NCBI RefSeq assembly: GCF_048569485.1
Contig: NC_134358.1
Coordinates: 245,558,964 to 245,622,963 of the forward strand
DNA: 64,000 bases
Source of the DNA: Anomaloglossus baeobatrachus
Lineage: Eukaryota; Chordata; Amphibia; Anura; Aromobatidae
Reading direction: 5' to 3'
Positions 10,041 through 23,046 of the stretch are shown here, in pieces. The notes under the pieces were generated by a model. It saw only the letters and a program-made list of their open reading frames with translations. It searched no databases and was not told the DNA's origin. Every line of letters begins with the position of its first letter. Positions within the stretch are counted from its first letter, which is position 1. Made by a program: the position numbers and the translations under genes.

Positions 10041-10574
10041 CTTCCATGTGGGGGCACTATTACTGTGTGAAAGTATAGCATACATGAAGCAGTATTACCA
10101 TGTAGTGGAACAGAGAGCGTGCTTTTACCATGTGGAGGCACAAGAGAGGACATTTACCATTTCCAGGACACTAACCATTTGCACAGAGGGGGCACCTAAT
10201 TTTTTGAAGACAAAACATGAATTGTTACTAATGGAGATGTCTAATAGTGTTGGAAGCGCAAAATGAGGGTACTGTTTGTGTACAGAGCAATGGAGTGGCA
10301 TTATTACAGCCTGTGGAGCTCTGGAGCTAGATCATTATATGCATAGCTCCCAACCATCCTGGAATTAGCGGGATTGTCCTAATTTGGTGGAGCTGTCCCA
10401 GGTGGTCAGGGCTTTGTCCCGACATTCACTCTTTTAATCTTTGATGTCTCCTACAGTGAGGTCTTCACTCATGGCTTCCCTACATTGTTCTGTAGCTCCT
10501 CTTCCTCAAAGGGCAGGCTCAGCATCTCTGCTCAGTTTACACTAATCAGTGAACGCACGCCAGCATTTTTTTTT
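10041..10574. other. Intergenic, decayed repeats
   Basis: 10041-10200 continues the degenerate G-rich repeat interrupted by the two LTRs. 10339-10440 resembles a dispersed repeat, but its ends were not found. No gene seen. Confidence 0.4.
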
Positions 10575-10576
10575 TT

Positions 10577-10980
10577 TGCACTGCTGGAGTGGTGCTTTAA
10601 AAGACATCCGACCCCTGTCTTATACTCACCTTCTGAGGGCTTCATCGTCTATCGCCACAGCTTTGTTCGGTATCCAGCAGCTTGTGACCTGCCAGCACGC
10701 TCCGGTGTTTCATGGAGTATGCTGACTTCATAACTCAATACATCTCTATGAAACTGTCATTCTGGCTTCGTTCTAGCTCATAGAGATGCATTAAGGCTTT
10801 GAGACGTAACCTCAGGCTTCTGGCCAGTCAGAAGTTACTGGCACAAGATGGTATCCTGGGACCAGAGCTGTGTTGGTAAAAAGTAAAGACTCTGGAAAAT
10901 CAATATATGACAGGGGACTTACATTAAATGTGCCACTCCAGTGCTATAAAAAAAACAAACCCCCAGAGTGGTGCTTTAAA
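10577..10980. mobile_element. Inverted-repeat DNA transposon remnant
   Basis: GCACTGCTGGAGTGGTGC at the left is mirrored by GTGCCACTCCAGTGCT near 10929-10945. A second copy of the GAGTGGTGCTTTAAA terminus follows at about 10961-10980. No coding content. The exact ends are uncertain. Confidence 0.45.
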
Positions 10981-11895
10981 TTACTTATATTTGGAGTAGG
11001 GCTTGGAAATGGAGGAGTGAGGATGTTCACCGGTCTTCTCCTGCCTCAGGGATGACTTTAGACCCAGCCTGAGTCTTCATAGCTGGCTGGCCTGATAAAT
11101 TCCAATGACGGCAAAAATGCATAGGAGCATCTCTCTGACAAGTGAATGCCCTTCTGTAGTCTCTCCAACTGGAATTACACGTTACCTTAAAAGCTCTGTG
11201 CCTGACTTTGCCTGTGGTTTCCAATGTGGCGACTGTCCACACTGTTTGGCACTTATTCTCCCGGCGCCTGAGTAGGAGAGTCTTGGGGAAATACATTCCT
11301 CTCCCCTGCCGCTCACAAAAACACCACAATGAGCAAGGGCAGAAGACCCTTTTAGAGTGTAGAGCACTGATAGTCACGGATACCTCCTTATGCACAAGAG
11401 ACAGGATCCCACTTCATGAAATGGCGGACAGGAAACGCACACTTACAACAACAAGGTGCATACCTATTGACATAAATAGGTCCTGGACTCCTGCTATTGC
11501 ATAGATGCTCAGTACCCCTGCTCAAAGTCAAGGCAACATGAAACATAATCCTGCAACTAGCATCATCAGCTCCTCTATAGGTAGCCCATTCCCTGCTTTG
11601 CTTTGCTCTTCTCCTTCATCCCCTGGACAGTCAGAGGGATTCCTGTAAGGGAATTCATCTCAGTTGGAAACAGTGTGGGAAAAGCTCAGAGCTCGTATTT
11701 GTGCCATACCAACAAAAGAGTACATGGAGAACTATATTTCCAGGCTTGAATGTTCATATAGTGCCGAGGCTACAGCTATGAGAGGAGAGTTGCAGCAGTT
11801 ATCAAAGAGGGTTTCTGACGCAAAAGAGCACACAGAATCTATTACAAAAAGTAAATGTTCAAGAACTGGCCATTTCATCTCTTTCATATCACTTA

Positions 11896-12453
11896 AGGGC
11901 CATTTACACGCTGCGACATCGCTAACGATATATTGTCGGGGTCACGGTGTTTGTGACGCACATCCGGCGTCGTTAACAACATCGCAGCATGTAACACCTA
12001 TGAGTGACCTTAAACGATCGCAAAAGAGGCAAAAATCGTTGGTCTGTGGCACGCCATTCATTTACCAAAAATCATTCTCTGGTCAGTAGCGAGGTTGTTT
12101 GTCGTTCCTGCGGCAGCACACATCGCTATGTGTGACACCGCAGGAGCGACAAACATCTCCTTACCTGCGTCCACCGGCAATGAGGAAGGAAGGAGGTGGG
12201 CAGCATGTTTCGGCTGCTCATCTCCGCCCCCCCTCTTCTATTGGACCGCCGTTTTGTGACGTCGCAGTGACGCCGAACGCACGTCCCCCTTGAAGAAGGG
12301 ATTGTTCAGCGGTCACAGCGACATCGCTGAAAAGGTATGTGCGTGTGACGCTGCCGTAGCGATAATGTTCGCTACGGCAGCGATCACCAAATGTCGCACG
12401 AACGATGGGGGCGGGTGCTATCGCTAGCGATGTCGCAGCGTGTAAAGAGTACC
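11896..12453. mobile_element. TA-flanked MITE (mariner-type), copy 1 of 7
   Basis: The left end AGGGCCATTTACACGCTGCG and right end CGCAGCGTGTAAAGAGTACC form terminal inverted repeats between TA dinucleotides. The interior carries the family landmarks CGACATCGCTA, TTTGTGACGCACATCCGGCG and CCTGCGGCAGCACACATCGC. It splits the LINE ORF1. Confidence 0.8.
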
Positions 12454-13473
12454 TAGTAGATCTTCTAGATAACATTGAGAATAGGAGAAGATGCAATATC
12501 AGGATCAGGGGTCTTCCAGAAATGTTAGAACAACATAAACTGGAGGAGTCCTTTGCGTTATCTATCTAACTCCATTTTTATTGTTTCCCGACCTATGGAG
12601 TTGGAATTGAACAGAACTCACAGGTCCCTGGGTCCAAGAGCCAGTGACGTAGATAAACCAAGAAATGTGATATGCTAAGTCCATAGATATAAGGGGAAGG
12701 AGAGTATTCTATCTAAACGCCGCAATATGGATTCTATCATTTATTAAGAGCAAAACGTTCAGCATATGCCCAATCTGTATGTCACACTCTACAAAAAAAG
12801 GGAGCTCTGAGGCCTTTGCTGAAAGCTTTGAGACAATGGAACAGTTTGTATTCGTGGGGATTTCCCTTTCAAATTCAAGTCCGTCACATGGGCTCTCTGC
12901 AAGTTCTTCATTGCCCTAGGGACATTCCAGCTTTAGTCTCGAAACTGGGAATTTTCACTATTTCAGTATCGTCCATGGACTAGCCAAGTCTTCCCAAAGG
13001 TCCCAGATTGGATGGTATCCCATAACCTAAGATGCATCTCCAGGGAGCATTCCGGGAGACAGGGTGCCAGAGACTTGGATGCTCTCTAGTTGTATCCCCT
13101 GTATATAGGTGCAGTCTTGTTTTTTATGGGATACAGTTGACTTTCATTATGTGCTGATTCATAAGAGCTTGTACTGTTTAATACTACTGCTGATTACATG
13201 CTCATAACGTCAAAGTTAAGTTTGTTGGGCCTGTTTCCCACTATTCTACATGTAGGCTGGGGTCTGACGTTAGGTCTTGGGGGAAGGGGTGGGAGGGGCG
13301 GGAGTTATGCTCTGTAAATAGGGGACCTACACTATGCTGGGCAGGTGTGGAATATTTGTCTCCCCTTCTCTTTATTGCGATTTCTCAATAAGAGTTACCC
13401 TGATGGTTGGGACTACTCTTTGATTGTTGGGGGGGTCCGCTTCCAACCATTCAGGGGGCTTTTTCTTTTCTTA

Positions 13474-13910
13474 GGCTATGTGCCCACGGGACAACGTACC
13501 CGCGGATTTTGCCACGGAAAACCTGCGGACATATCTGGATTTTCCAGATAAATCCGCAGGTTTTAGCAAGTACAGACACTCCCCATGTAATCCTATGGGA
13601 CATGGCGAGTGCTGTGTCCATGCTGCAGTATGTGCGGCTGTGGAATATGCTGCGGATGTCCTGCAGCCACACATAACTGCACGTCAATTATTACTGTGGA
13701 AATAGCTGCGAAAAGCCCGCCTCTCCACTATGGAGATAGAGGGCGGGACTTCTGCAGGTAAGTCGCACGAATGTCCGCGGGTTTACCGCAGATATTTTGC
13801 TGGAATCCCACAGCAATGGATAGCTGCGGATTCCGGGGAGCTGCTGCGAGAAACCTGCGGACATACCTGCGGATATATCCACAGGTGCAATGTCCTGTGG
13901 GCACATAGCC
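13474..13910. mobile_element. Harbinger-like MITE, complete
   Basis: Terminal inverted repeats GGCTATGTGCCCACGGGACA and its mirror ending GGGCACATAGCC are flanked by the 3-bp duplication TTA (13471-13473, 13911-13913). The TWA target and GG start suit PIF/Harbinger. The body has CCGCGG- and CTGCGG-rich palindromes like 1931-3222. It is inserted just before the LINE ORF2. Confidence 0.8.
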
Positions 13911-15073
13911 TTACCTTTTCCCCTTTCCTTTGATCCCTTCTTCTATTCCCTAAAATGGCATTTATTAAAATCAGTTTGCATAATGTAAGAGGTTTTAATG
14001 TTCTACAGAAATGTTCACAAATCCCTGATTTCATGCGTAAACTAAGAGTTCATATTCTTTTTTTTACAAAAAAACACTTTAAGTGTGAACACGTCTCCAT
14101 ACTAATTGATAAATATTTTTCCCATTGGTTCCACAGCACTAAGCAGGAGTAAAGATCTAGAGGTGTATCTATAGAAATTCAGAAATCTTTAGAATTTGCT
14201 CTTATTAATTCTTTTATTGATGATCAGGGTAGATTAATTTTTCTTAAAATAAAAATGGAAAACTCAATTTGCACAATAGCGGATTGTTCTAACATCCCTT
14301 TCCATTTTTACAGAAGGTGCTTTAATTGCAGGTGCAGATTTCAATTTCATTCTAAATCCAATCCGTTGGATTCTTCATCTGGACTGGGTACTCTTCCACT
14401 GAGACAACTTTGCCCACTAAAGCGCATCCTCCATACCCTCCGAATGACAGACGTCTGGTGGGTATTAAATCCACAAAGGTAAAGACTACACATATTTGTC
14501 CCCTGTTCATAATTCATATAGCTGCATAGACTTCTTCCTTTTGGGTCACCATGTTCTTTCGTGGAATCCTCTAGCTACAATTGGAGATATTTTATGGTCA
14601 GAACCATGCTCCAATCTTCCTTTCCTTATCTCTACCATCACTTGTCCAATGCTTCTGAAGGATAATCGATGCCCAACAGACCTGAAAGAATCTATTGATT
14701 TCTTTATTCAAGTACATACCTCAGATCAAACATAAATCCCCTAACAGTGGGAGACTCTAAAGTGTGTTATGAGAAGTATCCTAATCAATATTGGATCTAG
14801 GCTTAAGGGGGAGAGGGCTCTGGAGGTTGATGAATTACTACACCAAATTCATACACTGGAGACACCACATAAAAAAAACAAAAAAAAAAAACAAAAACAC
14901 TTTCCATGTCCACTCCTGCAGACTTATCAAAAAAAAAGGAATGATCTGAGAGCTCTCCTTGATGAGAAGTATCTGATACATAGGGAAAAATATAAACGTT
15001 TCTTCTATGAACCATCAAATAAATGTGGGAGACCTCTCTCAAGACTACTACACCCTTGTTCTTCTGAAACATA

Positions 15074-16054
15074 CTGTATTTTTCATTTTATAAGACGCAC
15101 CGGATTATAATACGCACCCCAAATTTGAAGATGAAAAATAGGAAAAAAGTAATTTTTACTGTTAAAATGAAGGTCCATCTTATAATCCTAATGCCTCTTA
15201 TATTAGCTCACCGGGGAGAGAGGCGGTGATGGAGTGGCTCAGGAAAGTCCCAGGAGGCAGGGTAGTTGATGCTGTGGGTACAGAGGAAGGGGTGTCTCAG
15301 CTCAGGAGGGTCAGCGATGCTGCGGGCTTGGAGGAAAGGGTGACGTGGCTCAAGATGGTCAGTGTGCGGAGGGTCAGCGATACTGCGGGCTCGTGGGGTG
15401 TCACGGCGGTAGGCGATATTGATCTGCTGGCAGGCTCAGAGGAGGTGGTGTTGTGGCTCAGGAGCGTCAGAGTGCGGCAGCGGAAGGTCAGCAATACTGA
15501 GGATTCGTGTGGTGTCGTGGCGGCGGGCGCCGTTGATTTGCTGGCAGACTGCGGGCTACTTTGAATTGCCAGTGGTTGACACGATGTATTTCAAGAAAAT
15601 TGCTGCAGAGGCGCCGCGTGCGCAGATTGGCCAACGCGGCAATTTTCTGGATGTCAATCGCATCAACCGCCAGTGATTCAAAGTAGCCCACAGTCCGGCG
15701 GCAGATCAAAGGCGCCCACCGCGTCAACCTACGAGTCCACAGTATCACTGATTCTCCGCTGCCGCACACTAACCCTCTTGAGCCGAGACACCGCCTCTTC
15801 CGAGCCTGCTGGCAGATCATTGGCGCTCACTGCGGCGACATCCCATAAGCCCACAGTATTGCCGACCCTTCGCTGCCACACACTGACCCTCCTGAGCTAC
15901 TCCACTGCAGTGACACCCCCTCTGAGCCCTCTGTATTGCCAACCCTGCGCCACCACTGCTGCCCCGGTAAGCCATATGCGGTTTGTAAGATGCACACCCA
16001 TTTTTCCCTCAGTTTTGGGGGGAAAAAATGCGTCTTACAAACTGGAAAATACAG
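15074..16054. mobile_element. TA-flanked DNA transposon, non-autonomous (CTGTATTTTTC ends)
   Basis: The left end CTGTATTTTTCATTTTATAA and the right end GGAAAATACAG are inverted and flanked by TA (15072-15073, 16055-16056). Each end carries a TAAGACGCA or TGCGTCTTA motif. The centre (15560-15690) is a palindrome around GCCGCGTGCG, with arms reading TGCCAGTGGTTGA and TCAACCGCCAGTG. Open frames inside have no known domain. It lies in the LINE ORF2. Confidence 0.75.
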
Positions 16055-17677
16055 TATATCCCATACATCAAGGGATATGATGGTGGGGGCACTCATAATT
16101 CTAAAGAAATTGTTGAATTGTTTATATTATGAGAAACTATATATCAAAGGTCAATTCTGAGATATATCTTCACAAGACCTCTTTACTCAGATTAAAAAAA
16201 GTATATTCAAAAAACTTCTTTTCGTTCCCTGGATAGCCCTAACTCTACTGCACTGGAGGATGATATCTCAGAGGTGGAAATTAATTCTGCAATGCAATCT
16301 ACATTATCTGGTAAGTGTCCTAGACCAGATGGCTTCACTTCGGCATTTTATACATTTTTAGAGAGCAACTTACACCAGTAATGGCCAAAACTTTTAACTC
16401 ATTGAATGAAAATATATGTTTTATCCCCCAATTATTGGAAGCACACATTAATGTACTTCCCAAACCAAGTAAAGATTACTCAGTTATAGCAAATTTCAGG
16501 CCAATTTCCTTACTGAATGTTGACATTAAATTATTCTCAAAGATTTTAGATAGATTTGCTTCTGTTTCCTTCTTTCATTAATACGGACCATGTGGAATTT
16601 GTCATTGGGCAGGAGGCAAGAGACCACCCCATTAAAACAATTCTCATTATTTAAAAAGCAAAATCTAACGCTACACTCCTTGGCCTACTGTCTGTAGATG
16701 CAAAAAAAGGCATTCGCTAGAGTACAATCGTGGTTTATGGAGGAGGCTTTACGTCAGATAGGTGTTGACCCTCGCTTTATACAGGTGATCCTTGCTTGAT
16801 ATACTGGGCCCACAGCTTGAGTGAGAGTTAACGATATGTTGTCCTCACCTTATGGGATTAGAAATGGAACCAGACGGGGTTGCTCACTTTGTATGTTATA
16901 GTAATGGAACATCTGGCCAATGCTATTAGAAATAACGCCAATATTCGTGAGTACTCAATAGGATCTAAATCTTATAAAACAGCTCGGTATGTAGATGATC
17001 TTGTTTATGTCACTCAGCCTCAGATCTCTTTACCTGCCCTAATAAAGACATTTGACAGATTTGGCTTTCTTATTAAGTTACATTATTCTAAAACAGAAGC
17101 TTTAATGCATGCATGTAATGGATAGATTCACCTTTCGGTGGTAATCGGAGGCATTGAAATATTTGAGAGTGCTCGTCCCTTCTGATTCCACTAAAGTTTT
17201 TGAACTTTATTATCAGTCACTTTTAAATCAACCTTTTAAAGATGTCAATGTATAGTAAATTAAAATTGTCCTGTTTCGGAAGGATGAACATTGTCAAAAT
17301 GGATGTTTTGAGTTGTTCTTTGTATATTTTTCAAACTGTCCCCAATTCTGACATGCCACAGCTTTTTCTGTAGGCTTCGCTCTGCCCTAGTCAGGTTTGA
17401 CATCATGATGTGTGTCTAAACCTCAAATAGGCATACAAACTCTAACCTGTCTTAAATCTGTGGGCAGTGCAGGTCTTCCTAATTTCAAAACATACTTTCA
17501 TGCTTCCATTCTTGTTCAATTATTAGATTTGCATTTTCAACCAGTCACCAAACAATGGATTCGCCTGGAAGAGTAGAAATTACCTATTCCATTGAAGAAA
17601 CATCCATGGATCTCTGCAAAATATGTTTCACTAGTGGACAGCTCAACATTCCGAATCCTAACTAAAGGAACACTTAA

Positions 17678-17759
17678 CACTAGAACTACTGAGGTAGTCA
17701 TTTTGACTACTTCGCACTATGTAGTTCTATTAGGTGTCATGAGTCCAGTAGTTCTAGTG
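17678..17759. mobile_element. Tiny TTAA-flanked MITE (piggyBac-like)
   Basis: An 82-bp element with ends CACTAGAACTACTG and CAGTAGTTCTAGTG lies between TTAA tetranucleotides (17674-17677, 17760-17763). TTAA targeting fits piggyBac (or Kolobok). It is inserted in LINE ORF2. Confidence 0.75.
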
Positions 17760-17762
17760 TTA

Positions 17763-17914
17763 AGGCCCTGTCACTGCGGCAGATCTGTGGTTGCAGTGAA
17801 ATTGTGGACAATCAGTGCCAGGTTTGTGGCTGTGAACAAATGGAACAATATGTCCATGATTTCACTGCAACCACAGATCTGCCCAAGATTTATCTCTGTG
17901 TGTGACGGGGCCTT
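17763..17914. mobile_element. TA-flanked MITE inserted at the edge of the TTAA element
   Basis: Ends AGGCCCTGTCAC and GTGACGGGGCCT are inverted, flanked by TA. The left TA is the middle of the TTAA duplication of the preceding element, so this insertion is younger. The inner arms GCAGATCTGTGGTTGCAGTG and CACTGCAACCACAGATCTGC are perfect mirror copies. Confidence 0.7.
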
Positions 17915-19170
17915 TAGAATCTGGCATACACGCAGTGGTAAATTATTTCTGGATTGGACAATTAGCCCACTCACATCACTTTTTTTCCAATCCCTCTTTC
18001 GATCCCGGATATTTAAGCAGGTCCTTTCTTGGTTGGAGGGCAGTTGAGGATACTAGTTTGTTGACAGTGGTAAATTATCCTCATTTATGTATTTACAGAT
18101 TCAGTCTCCTTCCAGAAGACTTTTGTGGTTTGAATACTTACAAGCTGCAATAATTATCATTTTAGAAAATTGACAGACTATCTCTGTCTACTCTCACCTT
18201 TTTTGATAAGTTGCTCTTGCAGGATTCTCCATCTGGTCTTGCGATTTCTCTGATATACAGCAGCTTGATGAGACAGGATAATATGGGAAAATTGAAATTT
18301 CAATAGGCAAGGGAATGGGAAGTGAATGAGATTGGATTTAACCCTATTAGATTGGAAAAATAGATTGCTACTCACTTAAAAACTCTCTATTGCCTGCTTA
18401 TCTCAGGAAAAGAATTACAAGAGCTTTACAAGGTGGCATCATTACCCTTCTAAGTTACATGACATTTTCCCAACAATCTCTGATACTTGCTGGCAGCGTG
18501 AGAATAAAACGAGATTCATGTTCCATATTTGGTGGGATTGTTGTAAAACCAAACACTGGATGCCATACACAAGTAGGAGCTAGGCCTTACTGGAAGTCTT
18601 CTGAATCTCTCACTGCAGTGGATTGGTATAATGAGATGGTTAATATCTGGAGGATGGAGGAACTTGCAGTTGATAGTACTGGGTCTTCAAGTAAAAGGAC
18701 ATGGAGTTGTTTAATGCTGTTTCAGAACTCATTTGATTTTTACAGTTTGTTTGGAGCTTTATGGGTCTTGCGGGAGTGGACCTGGATAGTGGTGCTGTTG
18801 GTTTTGTTGTGGAATATAGATTAAGACTCTGGACCCCCCAGAGCAGAAAGGCATGCATTTAAAAAGTTAATCGCTTTCGTCAAAACATTGGAAGCAGAGC
18901 AGCTGTGGGAAGCCAGTGCTGGACCCAGGGAGGGTGAGCACCTTCTGAGTTTAAGTATTTCACACACTTTGGGCCTATGTTCCGAAAGTAGAAAATACCT
19001 TCAATGGCTTAACTATAGTATACAGTATATCAAAAGTGTCAGAACTTTATAAGTCATTTGCCAGTAAAAAGACTAGTAGCATTTCTATGTAAATGTACCC
19101 AATAAAACAGTTGTAATACAACTTGGAAACCCCATATATGTATGTATACAAACACCAGACTAATAAATAC

Positions 19171-19618
19171 TCCAACTGAGGCTTCTTTTCCACTTGCAAT
19201 TTCTATGTGCGAGTGTGATCCGATAAAACATCGGATTGTACTCGCACCAGTGTTAATCAACGAGGCAGTATTCTCTTGCTTACTTTTCTTCGTCACAAAT
19301 CGTGCTCTCGGTGCAATCGCAGCATGTTGTGTTTTACAGCGAGTCACGGCTGACGCACCCCCATACAAGCCTATAGGAGTGTGTGAAACATCGCACTGCA
19401 CTCACATGTTATGCGACTGCAGTGAGATATAAGCAGAGACAAACAGCGGAGGAGATGGGAGAAAGTGTTCCCTCCCTCTTCTCCGAGGCTGTGATACAAT
19501 CGCAAGATCGCATCACAGTCGCATGACGCTCGGCTGACGCACGCAGCAGAGGGTCATTAGCATATCGCTTCCATTGCTCTCGCATAGGAAGCGGTACGCA
19601 AGTGGAAAAGAACCAATA
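19171..19618. mobile_element. Palindrome-rich MITE, relative of 3868-4292
   Basis: The left end CTTCTTTTCCACTTGC and right end GCAAGTGGAAAAGAA are inverted repeats. The interior is the reverse complement of the 3868-4292 copy, including TGCAGTGCGATGTTTCACAC (reversed here) and AGAGGGTCATTAGCATATCG. Superfamily unknown. Confidence 0.65.
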
Positions 19619-19733
19619 TAGAGAGTATCACAGGTTTCAAAGTGCTCTCTCACACTACCATATTAAATTATACGACTGCTAGCCGATTTTGTATTGGCTA
19701 GCACTTGGACCAATGATACGGAATGGGGCAGTG

Positions 19734-20300
19734 TGTAACACCCATACCATCATCTCCGCGCTGTCCTGCCCCCTCCCTCTGCAGGGAAGCCAGCACTTTC
19801 ACCTTCCCAGCTGCAGCTAATCTGTTCCCAGTCCATGTTGTTGTCTCACAGGGCCTGTGCACATTGCACACCCCTTTTCTTAAAGGTTCAATAAGCCCTG
19901 ACCCAGAAGTACCTCTCAGCTCAGCTGAGAGGCATCAGGTGTTTAAGACACCTTTAAGGGAGATGCCTGGGCAACAAGTTCTATACATTGCTAGTTCTCA
20001 GGTCCCTTTATGCTGCCACTGCTGTTGTGCTGTTTCTGATTCCTGTGTTTCAGTGCATTACAAGCCTACTGCTGCAACTATCCACACTGGCCGCTTCTAT
20101 GATTTCCGCTGCTTCAACTATCCATGCTGGCCGCTTCCACTATATCCACTGCTGCAAATATTTATGCCAGTCGCCTTCCACGATCTCCGCTGACACTGCT
20201 CCAAGTATCCACTATGGCCACTGCTAATGCATCCTTCCCAGCCGAATCAACGACAATGGCTTGGGTCTGCTAACCCTGTGATCACCCATCAAGCATAACA
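19734..20300 (+). repeat. 5' LTR of the Ty3/gypsy-like element
   Basis: Starts TGTAACACCC and ends CAAGCATAACA. It aligns with the right LTR through CTGTCCTGCCCCC, GTTCC.GGTCCAT.TTG and the GCCGCTTC..CTATATCCACTGCTGC region. Confidence 0.75.
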
Positions 20301-23046
20301 GTTTGCCCATACCATGATTCCCATTGGTTCCAGTAACATTCAACTCACTGGGCTACAGTAGGAGATAGTCCGGTAGCGTGAACAACAGGACCGCATGTGA
20401 CTCCTCTTCGGTCACTGGCCACCCACTTTCAAGCCATGATTCTGTAGAAAATGATACCGGCTGTGACTCCTACTCCTACAACAAATCCAGCCCCAAGTCC
20501 CAGTCTTCATCTGATATCTCCTCCTCGGTTTGACAGGGATTTCCAATTATGCAGGGGCTTCATAAACCAGTGCTCCCTGTATTTCAAACTGCTGTCACAG
20601 CGGTTTTCCTGGATCGGACCAAGGGAGCTTGGCTTCGATCCACTCAATGTGGGAGAGCAATGATCCTATCATCCATAACCTGTTGGCCTTCTTGGAAACA
20701 TTCTTCAAGGTGTTTGACGAGCCAGGTTCAGTTTCTTCGGCCACATCCTCGCTGCTCAGACTCCGCCAAGAGAGAGTATCACCATGGGCTAATATACCGT
20801 CTGGTTCTGCACCCTGTTCTCTGAACTGGGCTGGAATAATGAAGCACAGGTGGCTGTATCCTGGGAAGGATTGTCTAGAAGAATATAGGATGAGCTTGTG
20901 CGTCGAGATGTGCCATCTTCTCTGGATGGCCTAGTATAACTGGCTATCCGCATTGACCTTCGGTTCCAAGAACGATCCAGAGAGAGATAAATCAGAAGAT
21001 GAGGTCATTGCGCTTGGCTCCTTCATTCCAGTGGTTCATCATGACGCTACCAGTAACCTCCGCTGCTTCCACCAATCCCATGTAAGTAGATCAAATGCAA
21101 CCAGCAAGTCATCACCGTGACATCCATTTCACCAGTAAAGGGTGCTTCTACTGCGGACGTTCTACAAACCTGATTCGCTTCTTTCCTAAAAAGCTGGGAA
21201 ACGCCCAGCCTAGGGCTGGTAGGAGAGGCTAAGCTACGTGAGAGCAAGTCCTCTTCACCTCTTTATATGACTGTGTCCATAACTAGTGGCGACTCCTGGT
21301 TCCCTACTGGACTCTGGTGCTGATCAGAATTTCATACAGCAGGCCATAGTGAATCGGTATCTGATTCCTGTTTGTCAGCTGCAAACCCTTATTACTGGGC
21401 TGTCGGTGAATATAAAGCCTCTCTTCAAGGCCATCCAGTTCGTCACCAAGGAAGTTGATCTTTGTGTGGGAATGCTGCTTACAGGGAAAAGAAAAAAATC
21501 ACCCTCCAAGTATTGCCAGTAATGTCTCATCTACTGTTACTAGGCCTGCCATGGCTTCGGAAGCATGAACTGGTTTTGGACTAGAGATCTGGAGAGTCAC
21601 TCACGTAGGGTCACTCCTGATATGAAAGTTGTCTCCTTTCCGTGAAACCTGCTTGGGCACCTGTGAAACACTCTAACCTTCCAGAGCTGCTATTCACCTA
21701 CTGGGCATATGTGGATGTCATTGACAAAAAGGAAGCTGAGACCCTGCAGCCACATAGGCCATATGACTGTCCTATTGACCACCTTTCTCACGTTCATATC
21801 TAGCCTCTGTCTGAGGCTGAGACCCAAGCCATGTCCGAATACATTAAGGAGAATCTGGCAAGAGGATTCATCAAAAACTCCTCCTCACCAGCCGGAGCCA
21901 GATTCTTCTTTGTAAAGAAAAAGGACATGTCTCTTCAGTCATGTATCCAGTATAGAGGTCTCAACCAAATTACGGTAAAGAATAAATACCCACTGCCACT
22001 TACACCAGAATTTTCCTACCAGCTCCGAGGTTCAAAGATGTCCTGGAGTTCATTTTGGCGTGTCCCTCATGTGCCCGCAACAAAATCTCAAAGAAGCTTC
22101 CTGCTGGGTGACTACTTTCTCTACCGGTGCCATCTGCTCCTTGGCAGCATATTACGATGGACTTTAACATGGACCTGCCCCAGTCCTCCGTTTGCATCGT
22201 CATCTGGGTGGTAGTGAGCAGGTTTTAAAAAATAGCCCATGTCATGCCGCTGACCAGGTTGCCTTCTTCGCCAGTGCTGGCTGAGCACTTCATCCAGCAC
22301 ATCTTCTGGCTGCACGGTCAACCACTCCACATCTTGTCTGACGGAGGTGTCCAGTTTACATCTTAGTTCTTGAGGGCCACCTGCAAGTTACTGGATGTCA
22401 CGTTGGACTTCTTGTTGACCTATAATCTGTAGTCAAACGGTCAAGTGGAATGGCTGAATCAAATCTTGACAAACTTCCTGTGGCACTTCGACGACGAGCA
22501 CGATAGCGACTGGGTCAAATTCCTTTCTTGGGTGAAATTGTATAACAATCACGTTAGTGAATCCTCCACTAAGTTTCCATTTCACATCTTGTGTGGACAG
22601 TGACCCTAGATCCTATTTCCAGTGGTGCTCACCTCTGGCAATCCTGTGGCCAATTCCTCCCTAGAGCAGTCCTTGATCTGTATAAAGAGGCACACGGACA
22701 AGAGATGCCTAGTACCTCCTTTATTCTGGCACAGAGACAAGGTATGGTTCTATTCAAGATTCATCCACCTCAAGGTGCCTTCCTATACGTTGGGTCACCA
22801 CTTTAACGGGCCCTTTGAGGTGCTCCAGCAAATTAAAAAGGTGTCCTTTAACTTAAAGCTCCCGGCTTCCCTACATATCTCCAACTCATTCCATGTGTCC
22901 ATCCTCAAACCTGTCATCCTGAGCAGTTACTACAGGGATCCTGGTACCTTGCCTCCTCTGGTCAGAGGCAAAAACACCTTTATGGTAAAAGCCATCCTTT
23001 TCTCCTTAAGAGATTCCTGGAAAAGGGCTGGCATATGGGGCGGTAC

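Larger units (their letters stand above)
11640..18930 (+). mobile_element. L1/Tx1-type LINE, full-length-like but decayed, with five insertions
   Basis: ORF1 remains lie at about 11664-11860 (coiled-coil-like) and, beyond an inserted MITE, 12450-12680, where IENRRRCNIRIRGLPE and NRTHRSLGPRASD match the L1 ORF1 RNA-binding region. ORF2 starts near 13952 with KISLHNVRGFNVLQK (endonuclease). The reverse transcriptase keeps NFRPISLLNVDIKLFSKILD (about 16490) and the catalytic-type YVDDLVYV (about 16990). Many stops and frameshifts show it is dead. Intervening DNA transposons occupy 11896-12453, 13474-13910, 15074-16054, 17678-17759 and 17763-17914. No clear poly(A) tail is seen at the right end, so that limit is approximate. 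Confidence 0.8.
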
